From assembly GCA_949361645.1 (NCBI GenBank), contig OX442417.1:16525427-16589426 (forward strand): 64,000 bases of DNA, read 5' to 3'. This document shows, in pieces, positions 24,629 to 36,839 of the stretch. Source of the DNA: Spongilla lacustris. Lineage: Eukaryota; Porifera; Demospongiae; Spongillida; Spongillidae. The notes under the pieces were generated by a model. That model saw nothing but the letters and a program-made list of their open reading frames with translations. It ran no database searches and had not been told where the DNA came from. The translations under genes and the position numbers were made by a program. The first letter of the stretch is position 1, and every line of letters begins with the position of its first letter.

Positions 24629-25594
24629 TGATGGTCCGTAGCATGGCGTCATTGACCACACCCTCTCCATAGGTGTGTGCTGTGTGCTGAACATGGTCAC
24701 TCTCCTCCATCATCCACACCTGGAACACCTCCTCTCCCTTCTGCTCCTTGGGCACGTTCCTCAGCCCCAGACCCATCTTTAAGGACAAAGAGTGCAGGAG
24801 GTACTTCTCCCTCCCATGCAGTAGGGCATTCTGCACGGCCTGGGAGGTGGGGGTCCCCGGTGGTCCCCAACACCACGGGGGCGCAGGGCTAGGGGGAGCT
24901 TGGACAAGGCCGCAAACCTCTTCACCTCCGCGGGCTTGACCGTGGTCATAAGTTCCTTGCTCACCTTCTGCATGAGGACGCGGTTGTCCCCCTCGGCTGT
25001 GAGCCCCGCGTGGGACCAGGTGATGCACTCCCCTAGGCGGTTAGCGGACAGGTAGCCCCCCCCCCCTCCCACACCTCTCCCTCCCGACGGTGGCCACCTG
25101 CTCGTTGTTCCAGGTGACCATGGTCTTGAAGATGCAGCAGAGAAGCAACACCTCCAGCTTCTCCTCGGCAGACATGTTGGGGAGCTGGGCTGCATACCTG
25201 TCCTTGGCGTGGTTCAGGCCCATGTTGAGGGCATAGATGTTGGCCAGGAGGGGGACCAGGGCCCTCTGCTGGAGCTGGTACCGCAGTATGGGGGTGTCCC
25301 ACTTGCCCGTCTTGCCCACGCACAGCCTGGTGCTGGAGTACCTTATGGCGTTGGTCATGGCTACCTTCTGGGAGCCCATGCACATGGAGGCGATGCACAG
25401 TCTGCCGCTCAGGAGCTGGTCGGCCAGGACCAGGAAGCACTCCCTACGCTTGGAGACCGTGCTGGTGAAGGTGCCGTCCTCGCCCACCTGGGACACCTGG
25501 TCCAGGAGGGCCTCCCTGGGCACCCGCACGTGATCCAACCACAGGGCACCATTGTCCACACCGTTGGCTGCCATCTTGTGTCCCATGTCCCAGA
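24629..25594 (-). pseudogene. Peroxisomal acyl-CoA oxidase, decayed copy 1
   Basis: The minus strand reads [20 protein letters not shown], then [26 protein letters not shown] and [14 protein letters not shown], matching the middle and C-terminal domains of acyl-CoA oxidases (FAD enzymes that start peroxisomal beta-oxidation). The N-terminal FAD/substrate part is missing, truncated at CCCAGATCTT (25594). The frame breaks in a G run at about 25058-25075 and again near 24870. The left end stops near 24630, before the last part of the protein. A longer copy lies at 48100-49366. Confidence 0.8.
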
Positions 25595-25656
25595 TCTTAG
25601 CTCAGTGGCCACTGCTGCTGACACCAAGTGGTTTAGCACTAGTTATTACCCCAGGC

Positions 25657-25658
<2 letters not shown>

Positions 25659-25738
<80 letters not shown>
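25659..25738. repeat. (GT)n microsatellite
   Basis: About 40 uninterrupted GT units directly beyond the truncated end of acyl-CoA oxidase copy 1. Confidence 0.95.
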
Positions 25739-25740
<2 letters not shown>

Positions 25741-26112
25741 AGTCAGGTGTATATAAATAATACACAAGTACACACTGTTGAGGGGAAGTCCCTTCTGTAA
25801 TCATGTGAACTCCAGGAGGTGGCTTGGCCCATAAACCATGAACTTGAATTAAATTAAAGAGTGAAAATAAAATGTACAGTAGTGACATGTGCATATACAT
25901 TTACTAAAAACACCAAAACGTAGGAGGAGGGCCTGGGCACTGGTTGGCACAAGAGTCATATTGGGAGGGGTACCAATAGTTCCACAAATATGGGAACATC
26001 AGTATGATAAGTGGTACCATGTACATAATGGTAGTAACACATCTGGTACCCAAAGAGTTATACCAAAATGTACATTAATGATGTCATATACAAAACACAT
26101 CAGCTAAAAAGT

Positions 26113-26705
26113 TCAAAAGTTCCAAAGTTCCAAAGGGCATGGGGAGGAGGAGCTATCCCCTCCTGGAGTGAGCAGCCAAAACGTAGGAGGGCCTGGGGAC
26201 TGGCTGGCACAACAGTCATATTGAGGTGGCCATACAAGCTGGAGACCACCTTGGACTTGGGGGTGTTGGTCCTTGTGGCAAGGTGTGATGCAAGCCATGA
26301 AAAGGCTTCAACAGCTTCTTTGCCCCAAGCTCCATATGACTCCCCCACAAGGGGAATGTATGTCCACCCAGCTCAGAACACTTCACATGGTTGGCAGAGT
26401 GCTTTCTTAGCTCAGTGGCCACTGCTGCTGCCCCTGCTGCTGACACCCACTTCAGAGGGAAGGGAGGGGTTAAGTGGAGATGTCACTGTAAGGTCAAAGG
26501 CAGCAGGCTTGCCACAGAGCCAATTAGAAGCTAGGATGTCAGCAGGAGGTGTGTGCTGGAGCTCATGTCCAAGTCCACTGCCAGCTTCTGCCTTGGCACT
26601 GATGCAGGCATGATGGCAGGTTTGGAGCACTACATCCCTGAGCTTGTGGTGCCTGGATACAGCATCCCCACCACATGTTAAGGCATGGTGTCCTAGGGGA
26701 TCCAA
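26113..26705 (-). pseudogene. Retroelement protein C-terminal fragment
   Basis: The minus strand reads DPLGHHALTCGGDAVSRHHK, then CGKPAAFDLTVTSPLNPS, and in other frames ELRKHSANHVKCSELGG and ESYGAWGKEAVEAFSWLASH. I recognise this order from retroelement-encoded proteins in many animals, where it lies downstream of a reverse transcriptase. The reading frame shifts at least twice, so it is dead. A short piece of the same sequence also sits at 25595-25625, at the acyl-CoA oxidase breakpoint. Confidence 0.6.
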
Positions 26706-26787
26706 AGGTGTCCTAGGGGATCCAAAGGTGTCCTAGAGGATTCAAAAGTGTCCTAGAAGATCCAAAGGTGTCCTAGGGGATACAAAT
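26688..26787. repeat. 20-bp tandem repeat, five copies
   Basis: The unit is GTGTCCTAGGGGATCCAAAG with one to three changes per copy. It starts inside the end of the retroelement fragment. Confidence 0.85.
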
Positions 26788-27165
26788 GGTGATGGCAGGT
26801 TTGGAGCACTACAAGTGTATATGTCACTGTGATGTAGGTGTGTGTGTGCTGTGAATGGCCTCCATTATTCATCGCTGGAATGTGCCTGTTGACCTTGACC
26901 ATATATGGATATCCCCTTCATCTGAATGTTGGCACAAGAGGACTGTTGTGCCCAAATAAATAAATGATTGAAGAGGTGTGTTGACATAACTGGTGTATAA
27001 TCTTATCAGTGTGTTTACACTACCCCAGGCCAAAAATTGCCAATTTCTTACCACTACTAAATGTCCCACTGCTGATGTTCTTATCATCCCAACACTGCCC
27101 CTCCCCCTCCCTCCCATCCCCCACACCTCTCCACCGCCTCCCCCTGCACCATATCACCCAGTACA

Positions 27166-28600
27166 TGGCACCAGCTGTCATGGAGCTAGAACAGTTGCTG
27201 AAAGAAGTAGACACTGTCAGCATAGAAGAAATCAATCCTCATCAGGAAAGACCTCACCTCAAAAGTAGGAAGGAAATCTGAGGTCATGAGGAAGGCACTG
27301 TATGGGATGGGGAAGAGGCAATCGCCCAATAGCCAAGCTAAGGAGGTCATTTGCCACACAGCTGGAGGAAAAGGACACCCCAGCAATCAGTGCTATCCAA
27401 GGTGGCTAGCAGAGGTTACTGGACTGAAGGCAGTGGACTATGTGTACTTGGAGCACACCACCAACAAAACTAAACTCATCATGGATGTCAGAATTGAAGT
27501 TGAATAACTAGAATAGTTAACTTCTAGCTACACACCAGAGCAGAGGTGATAGCAATCTCCCAATAAACACACAGGTTATTGGGGGAATCCCCAGCTGTCT
27601 AGACCTACAGAGACCTTAGGGCCCCCTCCCCCCTCCTCCCCCCAACCACTGGAGGTGTGGGGACAGCTCTGGGGAGAGCTTAGTAGCTGTAGATGGGCAG
27701 CCCCTCCCACCATCTGGGTCATCTGCGGCTTGAAGGCCAGCCATCTTGGTCCCCCAGCTATGGAGGGGTTAAGCCTACTGTGCACAGCCATACTTTCCAT
27801 CGGTGTTTTCAGGCCTGGGGACTAGGGGTCCTTACCCCATCTTTACTCTACGTGGAGTGTTTTAATTGTGGTAATCAAGGCCGTACATATCCCGTGTTAG
27901 CCAAGCACCTCAGCGGCCAGCAATCTCCACCTAAGACAAAACCATGTCCATCAAAAGAAGGATGAGAGGCAGAAGAAGAAGGTAGGACTGTTGTGGTGGT
28001 CCAGACAAGGGCTCCTTCACAGCCTATCAGGGTTCTAGTGCACACATACGGAAGACCCATCACAATGGAGGTCCACCAATTCCCCTGCCACCTCTGTGTG
28101 TGAGAGAAGAGCTGAACAAGATGAAGGGCAAGGGAATCATAACCAAAGCAGGAGAGCCAACCCCCCCAAGGTGTGTAGGAATGGTGGTCATGACAAAGAC
28201 ATCAGGAGAGATATGAGTGTGTGGTGAAGGAAGGTGTGTTGTAAGAAGTATGTCCTCTGCCAAGGGAGGACACCATTTTGGTACAGCTAGGAGGCACCAC
28301 ATGCTTCAGCTAGCTGGACACCAACAGTAGGTTATGGCAGATACTGCTCTCTGAAAAGTCCAGACTTCTCACTGCATTTCTGACACCATTTGGATGGTGT
28401 ACTGTTTCACCAAGCTGCCATATGGGATATCGAGCAGGCCACACATGGGAACCATTGCTTCCTACAAAGCTCCCAGCATACCCATGGCAAGGAGTGGCCT
28501 GGGGACCTCTACACACCCTTAGGGGCATTTTCTGAGGTCAAGACATTCACCACCAAATTGGGGGAGAATCATTCTATCTCTGTTTTCAAATCCTCAAACC
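27166..28600 (+). pseudogene. Decayed LTR-type retroelement (gag knuckles and RT start)
   Basis: Pieces in several frames: MELEQLLKEVDTVSIEEI at 27178, a zinc-knuckle relic CHTAGGKGHPSNQC at about 27351 (second Cys replaced by Ala), CFNCGNQG at about 27858, then CVREELNKMKGKGIITKAGE at about 28090, and SRLWQILLSEKSRLLTAFLT at about 28325. The last two resemble the start of a Gypsy-type reverse transcriptase (E-L-x-x-M..GII and F-W-Q-I-P-L..T-x-F-x-T-P-F-G). No LTRs were found. A shorter copy lies at 51018-51242. Confidence 0.55.
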
Positions 28601-28789
28601 AAGGTCACTGATAATGGTCCACACCCAGCTCTGCCCCACCCCCTTACCCTGATGTGGGCTTAGCCCTGCAGAGCTACCAATGGGCAGAAGGATACACCCT
28701 ATCCACTGCAGGGGGAGAATTTACTTGTTCCAAAGTGAAAGATTTCCACTACTAAAACTAGCTTTTTAAGAACCAACAAAAGAATATTT

Positions 28790-29233
28790 ACCAACACAGG
28801 GTGAGGGCATTGACCCCACTGCTAGAGGGGAGGGGGGTGTGGACCACACAGGGTGAGGGCATTGACCCCACTGCCAGAGGGGAGGGGTGTGTGGACCACA
28901 CAGGGTGAGGGCATTGACCCCACTGCCAGAGGGGAGGGGGATGTGGACCACACAGGGTGAGGGCATTGACTCCACTGCCAGAGGGGAGGGGTGTGTGGAC
29001 CACACAGGGTGAGGGCATTGACCCCACTGCCAGAGGGGAGGGGGGGTGGACCACACAGGGTGAGGGCATTGACCCCACTGCCAGAGGGGAGGGGGGTGTG
29101 GACCACACAGGGTGAGGGCATTGACCCCACAGCCAGAGGGGAGGGGGGGTGGACCACACAGGGTGAGGGCATTGACCCCACTGCCAGAGGGGAGGGGGTG
29201 TGGACCACACAGGGTGAGGGCATTGACCTCCAT
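28790..29233. repeat. About 52-bp minisatellite, nine copies
   Basis: The unit contains CACACAGGGTGAGGGCATTG followed by ACCCCACTGCCAGAGGGGAG and a G-rich spacer of variable length (50-53 bp). Long minus-strand frames of up to 155 aa are products of the repeat. Confidence 0.95.
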
Positions 29234-29375
29234 TAAATGCTCCCTCTAAACAAGATGCTTGTAACTACTGAGAGGGCTAGAATATCTTAAATGGATGCCC
29301 AGCCCCCCCCCCTCCTCCCCACCCAGGTGTGTGGGTTAGTGAGGTGTCCTTATAGCACACATTGATGCATCACTT

Positions 29376-30452
29376 AGAGCCTCCTGAATGAAGGTATCAA
29401 ATCAGATATGTAAAAGGTGGCTAGCCATAGCCCCCATCCCCACAGTATACTGAATTAAGGATGCTCCACTCTACTTGGATGCTTGAAAAATCTCATATGT
29501 ACACAACAAGGTGGACAATTTTGTGTATAGCTCATGGCAGTACTACAGCAAGATAGATATCCCTTGGTCCTATATTATTCCTACTAATAACCTTGTACAC
29601 ACTTAAACAATGTCACACATCACATGTCCACAGTATGACAGGATGTGTGGGTGTATTGGGTTACTAATAGTAGGTACAGCAACCATTACTGCCTCCATAG
29701 AATGCCCCCTCCCCCCGGCTGTCCTTAGCACACATTGATACATCACTATGGTCAGGTACCTTTACATAAGGGTGTGTTACCCTCACCCTGGAGGGGAATG
29801 AGGTGGGAACCCTCACCCTAGTGATGCATTGGATGTGTACTAAGGACACCTCTCTACCTAAGGGAGATTTGGGGAGGTGATCCTAATGACATAACTCCAC
29901 CTCTTAGGGAAGTGAGGAAGTGATCCTACATATATGTGCACTTTTGTAAAATTAGTATTTCCAAACACACCATGTGTACTCTAGTGCACATCACCACCAT
30001 CAACACCCCCACAGGCATACTCCAAAAATTCACACACCTGTCATCTGTCTTCACTGTGTTCAAAGGACTAGGGAAGACCCTAGCCAGACCTGAAAATAGT
30101 CTGGTTAGTGGTACTGACCATAACACTTGCATGGCTTACCTTCCACAGTGACCCTCAAGACCCTCTGACTGACCCCATCAACCACCAACAGCCTTCCTCC
30201 TGACAGCAGTAGAGTGTCTACATTGGTGAGGCTGGCTACCTCAGGCTAATGGGAAGTGATCTTTATACCAATGGCGAGGCTATCAATGGCCTTGGCTATG
30301 TGGTATAACGTCGGCGTTTGATTGCAGCTCGTGTGTGGTCCACACACACCTAGATACGTTACTTACTACTTTACTACGGGAAAAAGAAGGCGTAGACCTG
30401 TTGGCTTCTCTAGATAAGCATGTACAACTATAATATTGACATGCGCACACAT
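29376..30452 (-). pseudogene. Copy C: deleted third copy of the Kelch-Roc locus
   Basis: Sequence homologous to 8770-9650 of gene A runs from the start of Roc exon 4 (GCCTCCTGAATGAAGG) through intron 3, intact exon 3 (30089-30038) and the 3' part of Kelch exon 2 (to about 30223). It then jumps directly to the 5'-flank sequence (GGTGAGGCTGGCTACCTCAG, matching 35817 on). Kelch exon 1 and most of exon 2 are missing, and the Roc, COR and death-fold exons are absent downstream. It cannot encode the protein. Confidence 0.75.
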
Positions 30453-30459
30453 ATTGTGT

Positions 30460-31359
30460 CACTGAAGTACTTTGCTGGGTGGGCCTATACCCATACCACA
30501 TTAATCACCTCTGGCCCTATACCTATACAGATTTTAACCCCAAAAGGACATACTTTTGGGACAGTTATGAACAACCTTTGTGAGGATGTGATGTAACAGA
30601 GATGCCCCAAAGCATGTTTGTGTTCTCTTTGCCTTGAGGCAACTGAGTAATCAGCAACAGGACTTTGCAGCTGTATGGAGGAACTGTTGCTATGGCAATT
30701 CAAGGCCAGCAGGAAGTTTCAGAAGCATCTCTTTGTGTGGGACATGTTGGAGTGCCTGCAGCAGGGTCGAGGTACAAGGTGAAAACACAGCAGATCCCTT
30801 GTTGACGTCATTATGTACATCAACTCTTCACATTTGCTATTGGAAAGTCTGATAAAGTATATGTGTGTGTGTGTACATGTAGTCTGAAGATGCCATCATT
30901 CATGCACCACATTGCAGTGAATATTCCTAGCATCAGGCAATCGAGAAGAACTGGGTTTCCATTCTGTAATTAATATGGTTGGTGGTGATCTCTGCACCTT
31001 CTGCATGGTCACAATGTACCGGATGCACGGAGAGAAGACATCCACTGTCCATAAGCATTACCATAGTAGTTGCCTATTATGCGATATGGCCTGGTATGGA
31101 ACGGTGACTGTAACATAATGACGCACAAAAAACGTGTATCTTGAATTATGGCAGTGTTCACCCCCCTCCCCCCCCCCGTACACGTGGGCCAGAACACAAC
31201 GATTAATACATGTATGCAAAATCGTTTCCAAAAATCCGTTATAAGCACCAACAAAAAGTGAGCAACCCTTTCATCTAAAAGCTAAATCTTACCAAAAAAA
31301 GTCCATTAAAATATCCGGATTTAGGCAGGGAGGCCAAATGCTCAATGAACACACAATGA
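30460..31359. other. Intergenic stretch, no gene recognised
   Basis: Unique sequence of mixed composition with a short (GT)n near 30862-30874 and a C-rich run at 31160-31178. No convincing frame. Confidence 0.5.
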
Positions 31360-34300
31360 TCACTTAGAAGGGTTCAGCATACACACATGTTCAATATCAT
31401 CTGCTAAACTGGTCAGCTCAATGTCTCTAAGCACACCAACCAATGTCTGCCATGTTACTGGTCTCCTTCCAGTACCAGAGATCCACATCTTGTAGACAGC
31501 TGTAACAATCTTCACAGGGTCATGGTGGTACTTCTCCTCAAGACCTTCAACTATATCACAGTTGTCATCATCCAGGAGGTACATCCCCAGCTTGGTATAG
31601 CTAGTACTGGTCCTCTGTATGATGTTAAGGTTCTTCCTCACACCACCAACAAGGCTTGGTAAGCTAGTCAACAGTTTGATAGTAGGCACACCTGTGTGTG
31701 TGCATGGATGGAATGCTATTTACTGCAATCATTTACAGTTAACCATTTCCCCTTCTTTTCACACATCAATTGATGACAATGGCAAGTGATACTGTATGCT
31801 TGTATGACATGCTACAATACATTATGCAACATGCCCCAGGCCTACTCCTACTTCTCCCTAGGTGATCAGGTCCCTTCCTTAGCCCCTCCCCAGATGACAC
31901 TATAAAGAATGACAGGAGAGGACACTCACCAATTGAACCTTCTTGTTCTGGGATAACACTCCCACCCAAAGGACAATCTGGTAACCACATCAGCTGGTCC
32001 TTGCTCAGGTCTCCATTCTGGTCTTCTAAAATGGTACACTTCCACTTGTATGCTGACCTTGAACACACCACTACAGCTACATGAGGAGGGTCTGAGGTAC
32101 AACGGGCTCCTGCACACATGAAGGCATCTTCGAACTGGACATTATGGTACTTGAGCACACTACAGGCACTCTTGATACCACTGTGGACAAGACCTCTTAT
32201 CTCCCTACACACTTCACTTGAAGCCTCATCAACATGCACTTCTATATAGGAGAACATGTCAACAAGGGTCACAATTTCTGACGAATTACTATGTACTAAT
32301 TTGATGCAGTTGCGATACAGACACAATGGCTTGCTCCTAGCCATGCACACCTTCCAAGAAGATGAAAGTAGAAAGGCCACAAGACAGCAAAACAGACCAC
32401 TAGGAATATAGCCATGGGGGAACCTAATCATCAGGGAGGCACCTCTTTCAAGGTACTTGGACACTTGGGTGGAGTCCAGGTGGGGCAGCAGAGCAGGCAT
32501 CAAGTACTCACCATCTCTGATCATAGCTATGGCACCACGACTCACCAGCAACTTCACTAGATCTTGTGGAGTGAACAGGCCATCTTTGTAGTGCTTTGGA
32601 AACTTCCTCAGTAGCTCCACTGACAAGAGGCCATGGTCCCTGAACTTAACTAGGTCACCACCTCTAGCTGCCACACCCTCCTCTGGATTATCCCTCAACT
32701 TGTGATGGTACTGCACTAGTTCAGTCACCTTGGTGAGGACTACCTGGGGGTCACAGAACACTGTCTGGGGAAGAACCTCTGGGTAATATAAGAACACATT
32801 GTGTTTGACAAGATGGTGCAAGGCAGCAGAGAATGCAACTCCTTCAATGTAAAACCTTTTAGCAGACACCCAACATTCTACAAGACTCAAGACACCATCA
32901 TGGGAAGACCTTTGGAGAACAATTTCCAACCCAAGCCATGCTATCGGCCTCTTTACTAAATGTTGGGGGAACTCGGATACTATTTCCTTTCTAAGTACCT
33001 GGGCAACATGTCTGTCCACATTTTCAGGAGAAAGGCCATTCACAGCAAATATCAGCTCATTCAATCTTTCTCCGCAAAAGAGCACTTTAGATTTAAAGGG
33101 AGTGGTAAAGGGAGTGGAATCCAGTAATGCCTTGAGTTGTTGGTTTTTCTCTTGGATGGTTTCTTTTTTATCTTTAGTATCTCGATGTGTTCCCACGATG
33201 ATGATCAGAGGATGAGCATCTTGGGAGTGAATTGCCCCAAGACAGTTTTGAAGGATCTGTTTATGAGAGAGAGATGATCGATATGGTTTACCAACAGGCT
33301 TGCCATCTGCTCCATAGTACTCAATGGTGGGGTGATGTGATAGCTCTTCTGACAGCTTCAGTACAAGTATTGTTACCATGGGATCTTGAATGAACAATGG
33401 AAGGATGTCATGGTATTGCAGCTGACCACCACTGTCAATGAACTGGATCCACTTCACACCAAACAACTTCCTGTTGTCTAAAGCCGGAGGGAGATTTAGG
33501 GTTAATATTACAAGCAAATAACAAGGCCTGCTGCTCTTACCTGAGGATTGGTTGATGTGATGAACCAGCTCATCCTCTATATCCACAGACCTGCTCTGTT
33601 CAGGCTGGGTGGTGTCCTTGGTGATGTTCACACCAGCAGGGGTGGGACCAACAGCTCCATCACTGGCTACAGCTACATTGGAAGGGTCTATGGCCATCTT
33701 TGGGAGAGTGCTCACCACATCAGCCAATGATGGTGCCATGAATACACCACCTTTGATGGTTCCTCCAATAACATTCATCAGTGCCTGGTCATCTTCAACC
33801 ACAAACCAGTCATCCTCCTCTTGTCCACCCACACCAGCCAGTGTGAAGGAGATGGCTCTAACAGGGTTGTCAGCCAGTCCTGTACTGACACGTTGCTTTG
33901 GATGGTCCTTCTTGAGAAGGAGGTGTTTGAGGTGAGTCTTGCCAACACCAGCAGCTCCAAGGATGAGACACTTGGTCACTGAAGTTTCTACATATCCTTT
34001 TGTCATGGCCTCCTCGTAGAGCCTCCTGAATGAAGGTAACAAACATAAAAGGTGGCTAGCCACATAGCCCCCATCCCCAAGGAATGAATTAGACGCTCCT
34101 ACACATTGATTGTGCACAGGGTTCAATCAGAGATGCAGAGTATATAGAGGTATTGGAAACCATAGACACAGGGAAATCTCCACAGTGTGAATCATACCTC
34201 TAAGGTATTAAAGTATAAGATATTTGCAACTACAGAAAGGTCTGGAATATTTAAATGCCCAGGCACCCCCCCCCCCCCTCCCCCTCAGGTGACACAACTT

Positions 34301-34727
34301 CACCACATATACATGTAATGTAAAATTAGCCATTCACACACCTGACATCTGTCTTCACTGTGTTCAAAGGACTAGGGAAGACCATAGCCAGACCTGAAAA
34401 TAGTCTGGTTAGTAGTACTGACCATAACACTTGCATGGCTTACCTTCCACAGTGACCCTCTGACTTATCCCATCAACCACCAACAGCCTTCCTCCTGACA
34501 ATAGTAGAGTGTCTATTAAGTAACACTTAAATGGCATGTCTCCAACATGCTGCCACTTCTGATCAACAGGGTGGAGGGCATAGATGGCAGAGGTCATCTT
34601 TGATCCATCATGGCCTCCAATGGCAAGGAGCACACCATCAACCACACATACAGCTGAACGACTGTATGGTACATCTGGTAGCTTTCTCCAGGTAGATTGC
34701 AGTGTGTCTTCTTGTGACTGTACAGCA

Positions 34728-34802
<75 letters not shown>

Positions 34803-35546
34803 GTGTGTGTGTGAGTGTGTGTGTGTGAGGATGCACATTAAAGATGAGTGATGTACAAGCAGTCATGTGGATGTGTGCACCACTGGGTACATATAGTGTG
34901 CATGTGTGGACATCATTGGTGTGTGTGCCCATGACTGACACACGCTAAACAAAGGGACAGAGATGCTACACAATGCTCAGTGGCTCACCAGGTCATTGAT
35001 GTTGGCACACCACACAGCTGTGGCCATGCCATCACCTCCCATCAAGAAGACCAGGTCTTCATGGACCACTGCTGACATGCGGTCGCATGGCTTAGGTAGT
35101 GATGGTCCAAAGTGCCAGGTCTGTGTCTTCCCATCAAACACTTGAACTGAAGCCAAGACCATGACCCCATTGTACCCATCACCTTTCCCTCCCATCACCA
35201 CCAGACCACCTCCACCAACACTAATTATACTGGACCCATAGCACCCTACCAACATGTCTGACATGAGGGACCACCTCCCTCCTCTCCACACCATCACCTT
35301 CTTACTATCCACACCACCATCCTTCCAACCTCCCACTGCCACAAAACTTCCACCACACACCCCTAGTGTGGCCCCTGCCTCAACATCACCAGTCCATCTC
35401 TTCCACTTATCCTTATCCTCCAACATGTACACTCCTCCTGCTACTCCTCCCCAGACAACCCTACCCTCCACCTCCACCAGACCACCACCACCATAAGCTC
35501 GACCACCTTCCTCTGGTGTATTTTCGCAACTTTCAAAATGAAACAT
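31360..35546 (-). CDS. Gene B: Kelch-Roc-COR-Death protein
   Basis: Six exons: 35546-34989, 34729-34444, 34393-34342, 34025-33541, 33477-31930, 31691-31360. Borders are GT..AG and phases equal those of gene A; total 3261 nt or 1086 aa. Kelch blades occupy residues 1-298, P-loop GAAGVGKT 322-329, DSGGQ 475-479, THRD 557-560, then COR. Exon 6 (977-1086) is unrelated to the CARD of gene A and resembles a Death domain (YTKLGMYLLDDDNCDIVEGL, YKMWISGTGRRPVTWQTLVG, LADDIEHV). Inference: same sensor-switch design, wired to a different adaptor. Intron 4 is only 63 nt, a multiple of three, and lacks an in-frame stop, so its retention would add 21 mostly hydrophobic residues. Function is inferred from architecture alone. 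Confidence 0.8.
34733..34828. repeat. (GT)n microsatellite in intron 1 of gene B
   Basis: About 48 units, next to the exon 2 acceptor. On the minus strand it reads (CA)n and supplies the tract before TAG. Gene A has a shorter (GT)n at the same place (9875-9897). Confidence 0.95.
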
Positions 35547-36265
35547 TTTGATGTTCTAAAGAAAAGAAATTATTAATAGTTAATTCACAGACAGCACCAC
35601 CTTCGTTTAGCTCGTGCGCACAACAGGTCCACACCACACACACTTCACGCTTCTCTTTACTACATCGCACACTACCAACGGCTACCTGCTTCATGGCCAC
35701 AGGTAAGGAGGCCTCTTATGGCCCAACGGGGACATCCCAAACAGAGCATTTCGAGCACTACACTAGGCCATATTGGCTACCTCGCACCACGAGGCTCTCA
35801 AGCTATGCCTAATGGCGAGGCTGGCTACCTCAGGCTAATGGGAAGTGATTTTTATGCCAATGGCGAGGCTATCAATGGCCTTGGCTATGTGGTATAACGT
35901 CGGCGTATGATTGCAGCTCGTGTGTGCTCCACACACACCTAGATTCGTTACTTACTACTTCACTACGTGAAAACGAAGGTGTAGACCTGTTGGCTTCTCT
36001 AGATAAGCATGTACAACTATAACGTTGACACGCGCACACCACTACTGCCCTTCTACACACCTTGGGTAGCTGCGGGGACCTCCAACACCACAATACAACT
36101 AGGAAAAACACCAAAAACTGCTCTTCTATCACTACCCGCAACAAAATAGTCGTTTTTCTCGCTCCTTTTGCAGTACACAACCAAAAGGGATGGTAATAGT
36201 ACCAAAGGCTTAGCTACACGCACAAACTTGCTACCACGTCACGAGACAGAAACACTCACCTTACA
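35547..36265 (-). promoter_or_regulatory. 5' flank of gene B with the transposon empty site
   Basis: Homologous to 10818-11437 plus 16991-17060 of locus A without the 5.55-kb insert. The single CCAAAG at 36202-36207 is the pre-insertion target. A minus-strand donor AAG|gtgagtg near 36256 is shared with locus A. Confidence 0.5.
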
Positions 36266-36839
36266 ATTTCTACTCAAAACAAAAACAAATAAAAAGTCTA
36301 CAAAAAGAGTTTCTACGTAACAACTATCGAACAACTGCTCAGAATGAACAAGACGTAATAAGCGCCCCTTCGTTTTAAAGATCGAGTGCGCGTATAAAAA
36401 GCGCTTGCCTGGAAAACGGTCAGCCGGCCATGCGGCCAAATTAATGGGCTAAAAATGGCGTCTGTCTAGCGTTGTGAAACATGGGGTGTCTATAAACCTC
36501 TCAAACTCCTTCATATTACCCTTACTACGTAACGTACTGCTGTAAATTCTTACATCCTGGCAGCAATAACTAATTTTCACGACTATTAAAATCGAATAAC
36601 ACGTGTTTATGATTGAGAATGGCGACGGTCAGGCAGACTGTCAGAGACTGACTCTTGAAGCCACTTTTGCCTCAGAGCAAAGGAAAGGGAAGCTTGATAC
36701 CGATACCAAAAAGAGGCTACTCTTGCCACACGGTCCGCTCCATCTTCTTGAATGCCATACTTGATCGCGCAACTTACTGTGACGCACCTGGTACCAGCAT
36801 TACACCACTGAACTTCGTTACTGGACAACTGTGGTACGT

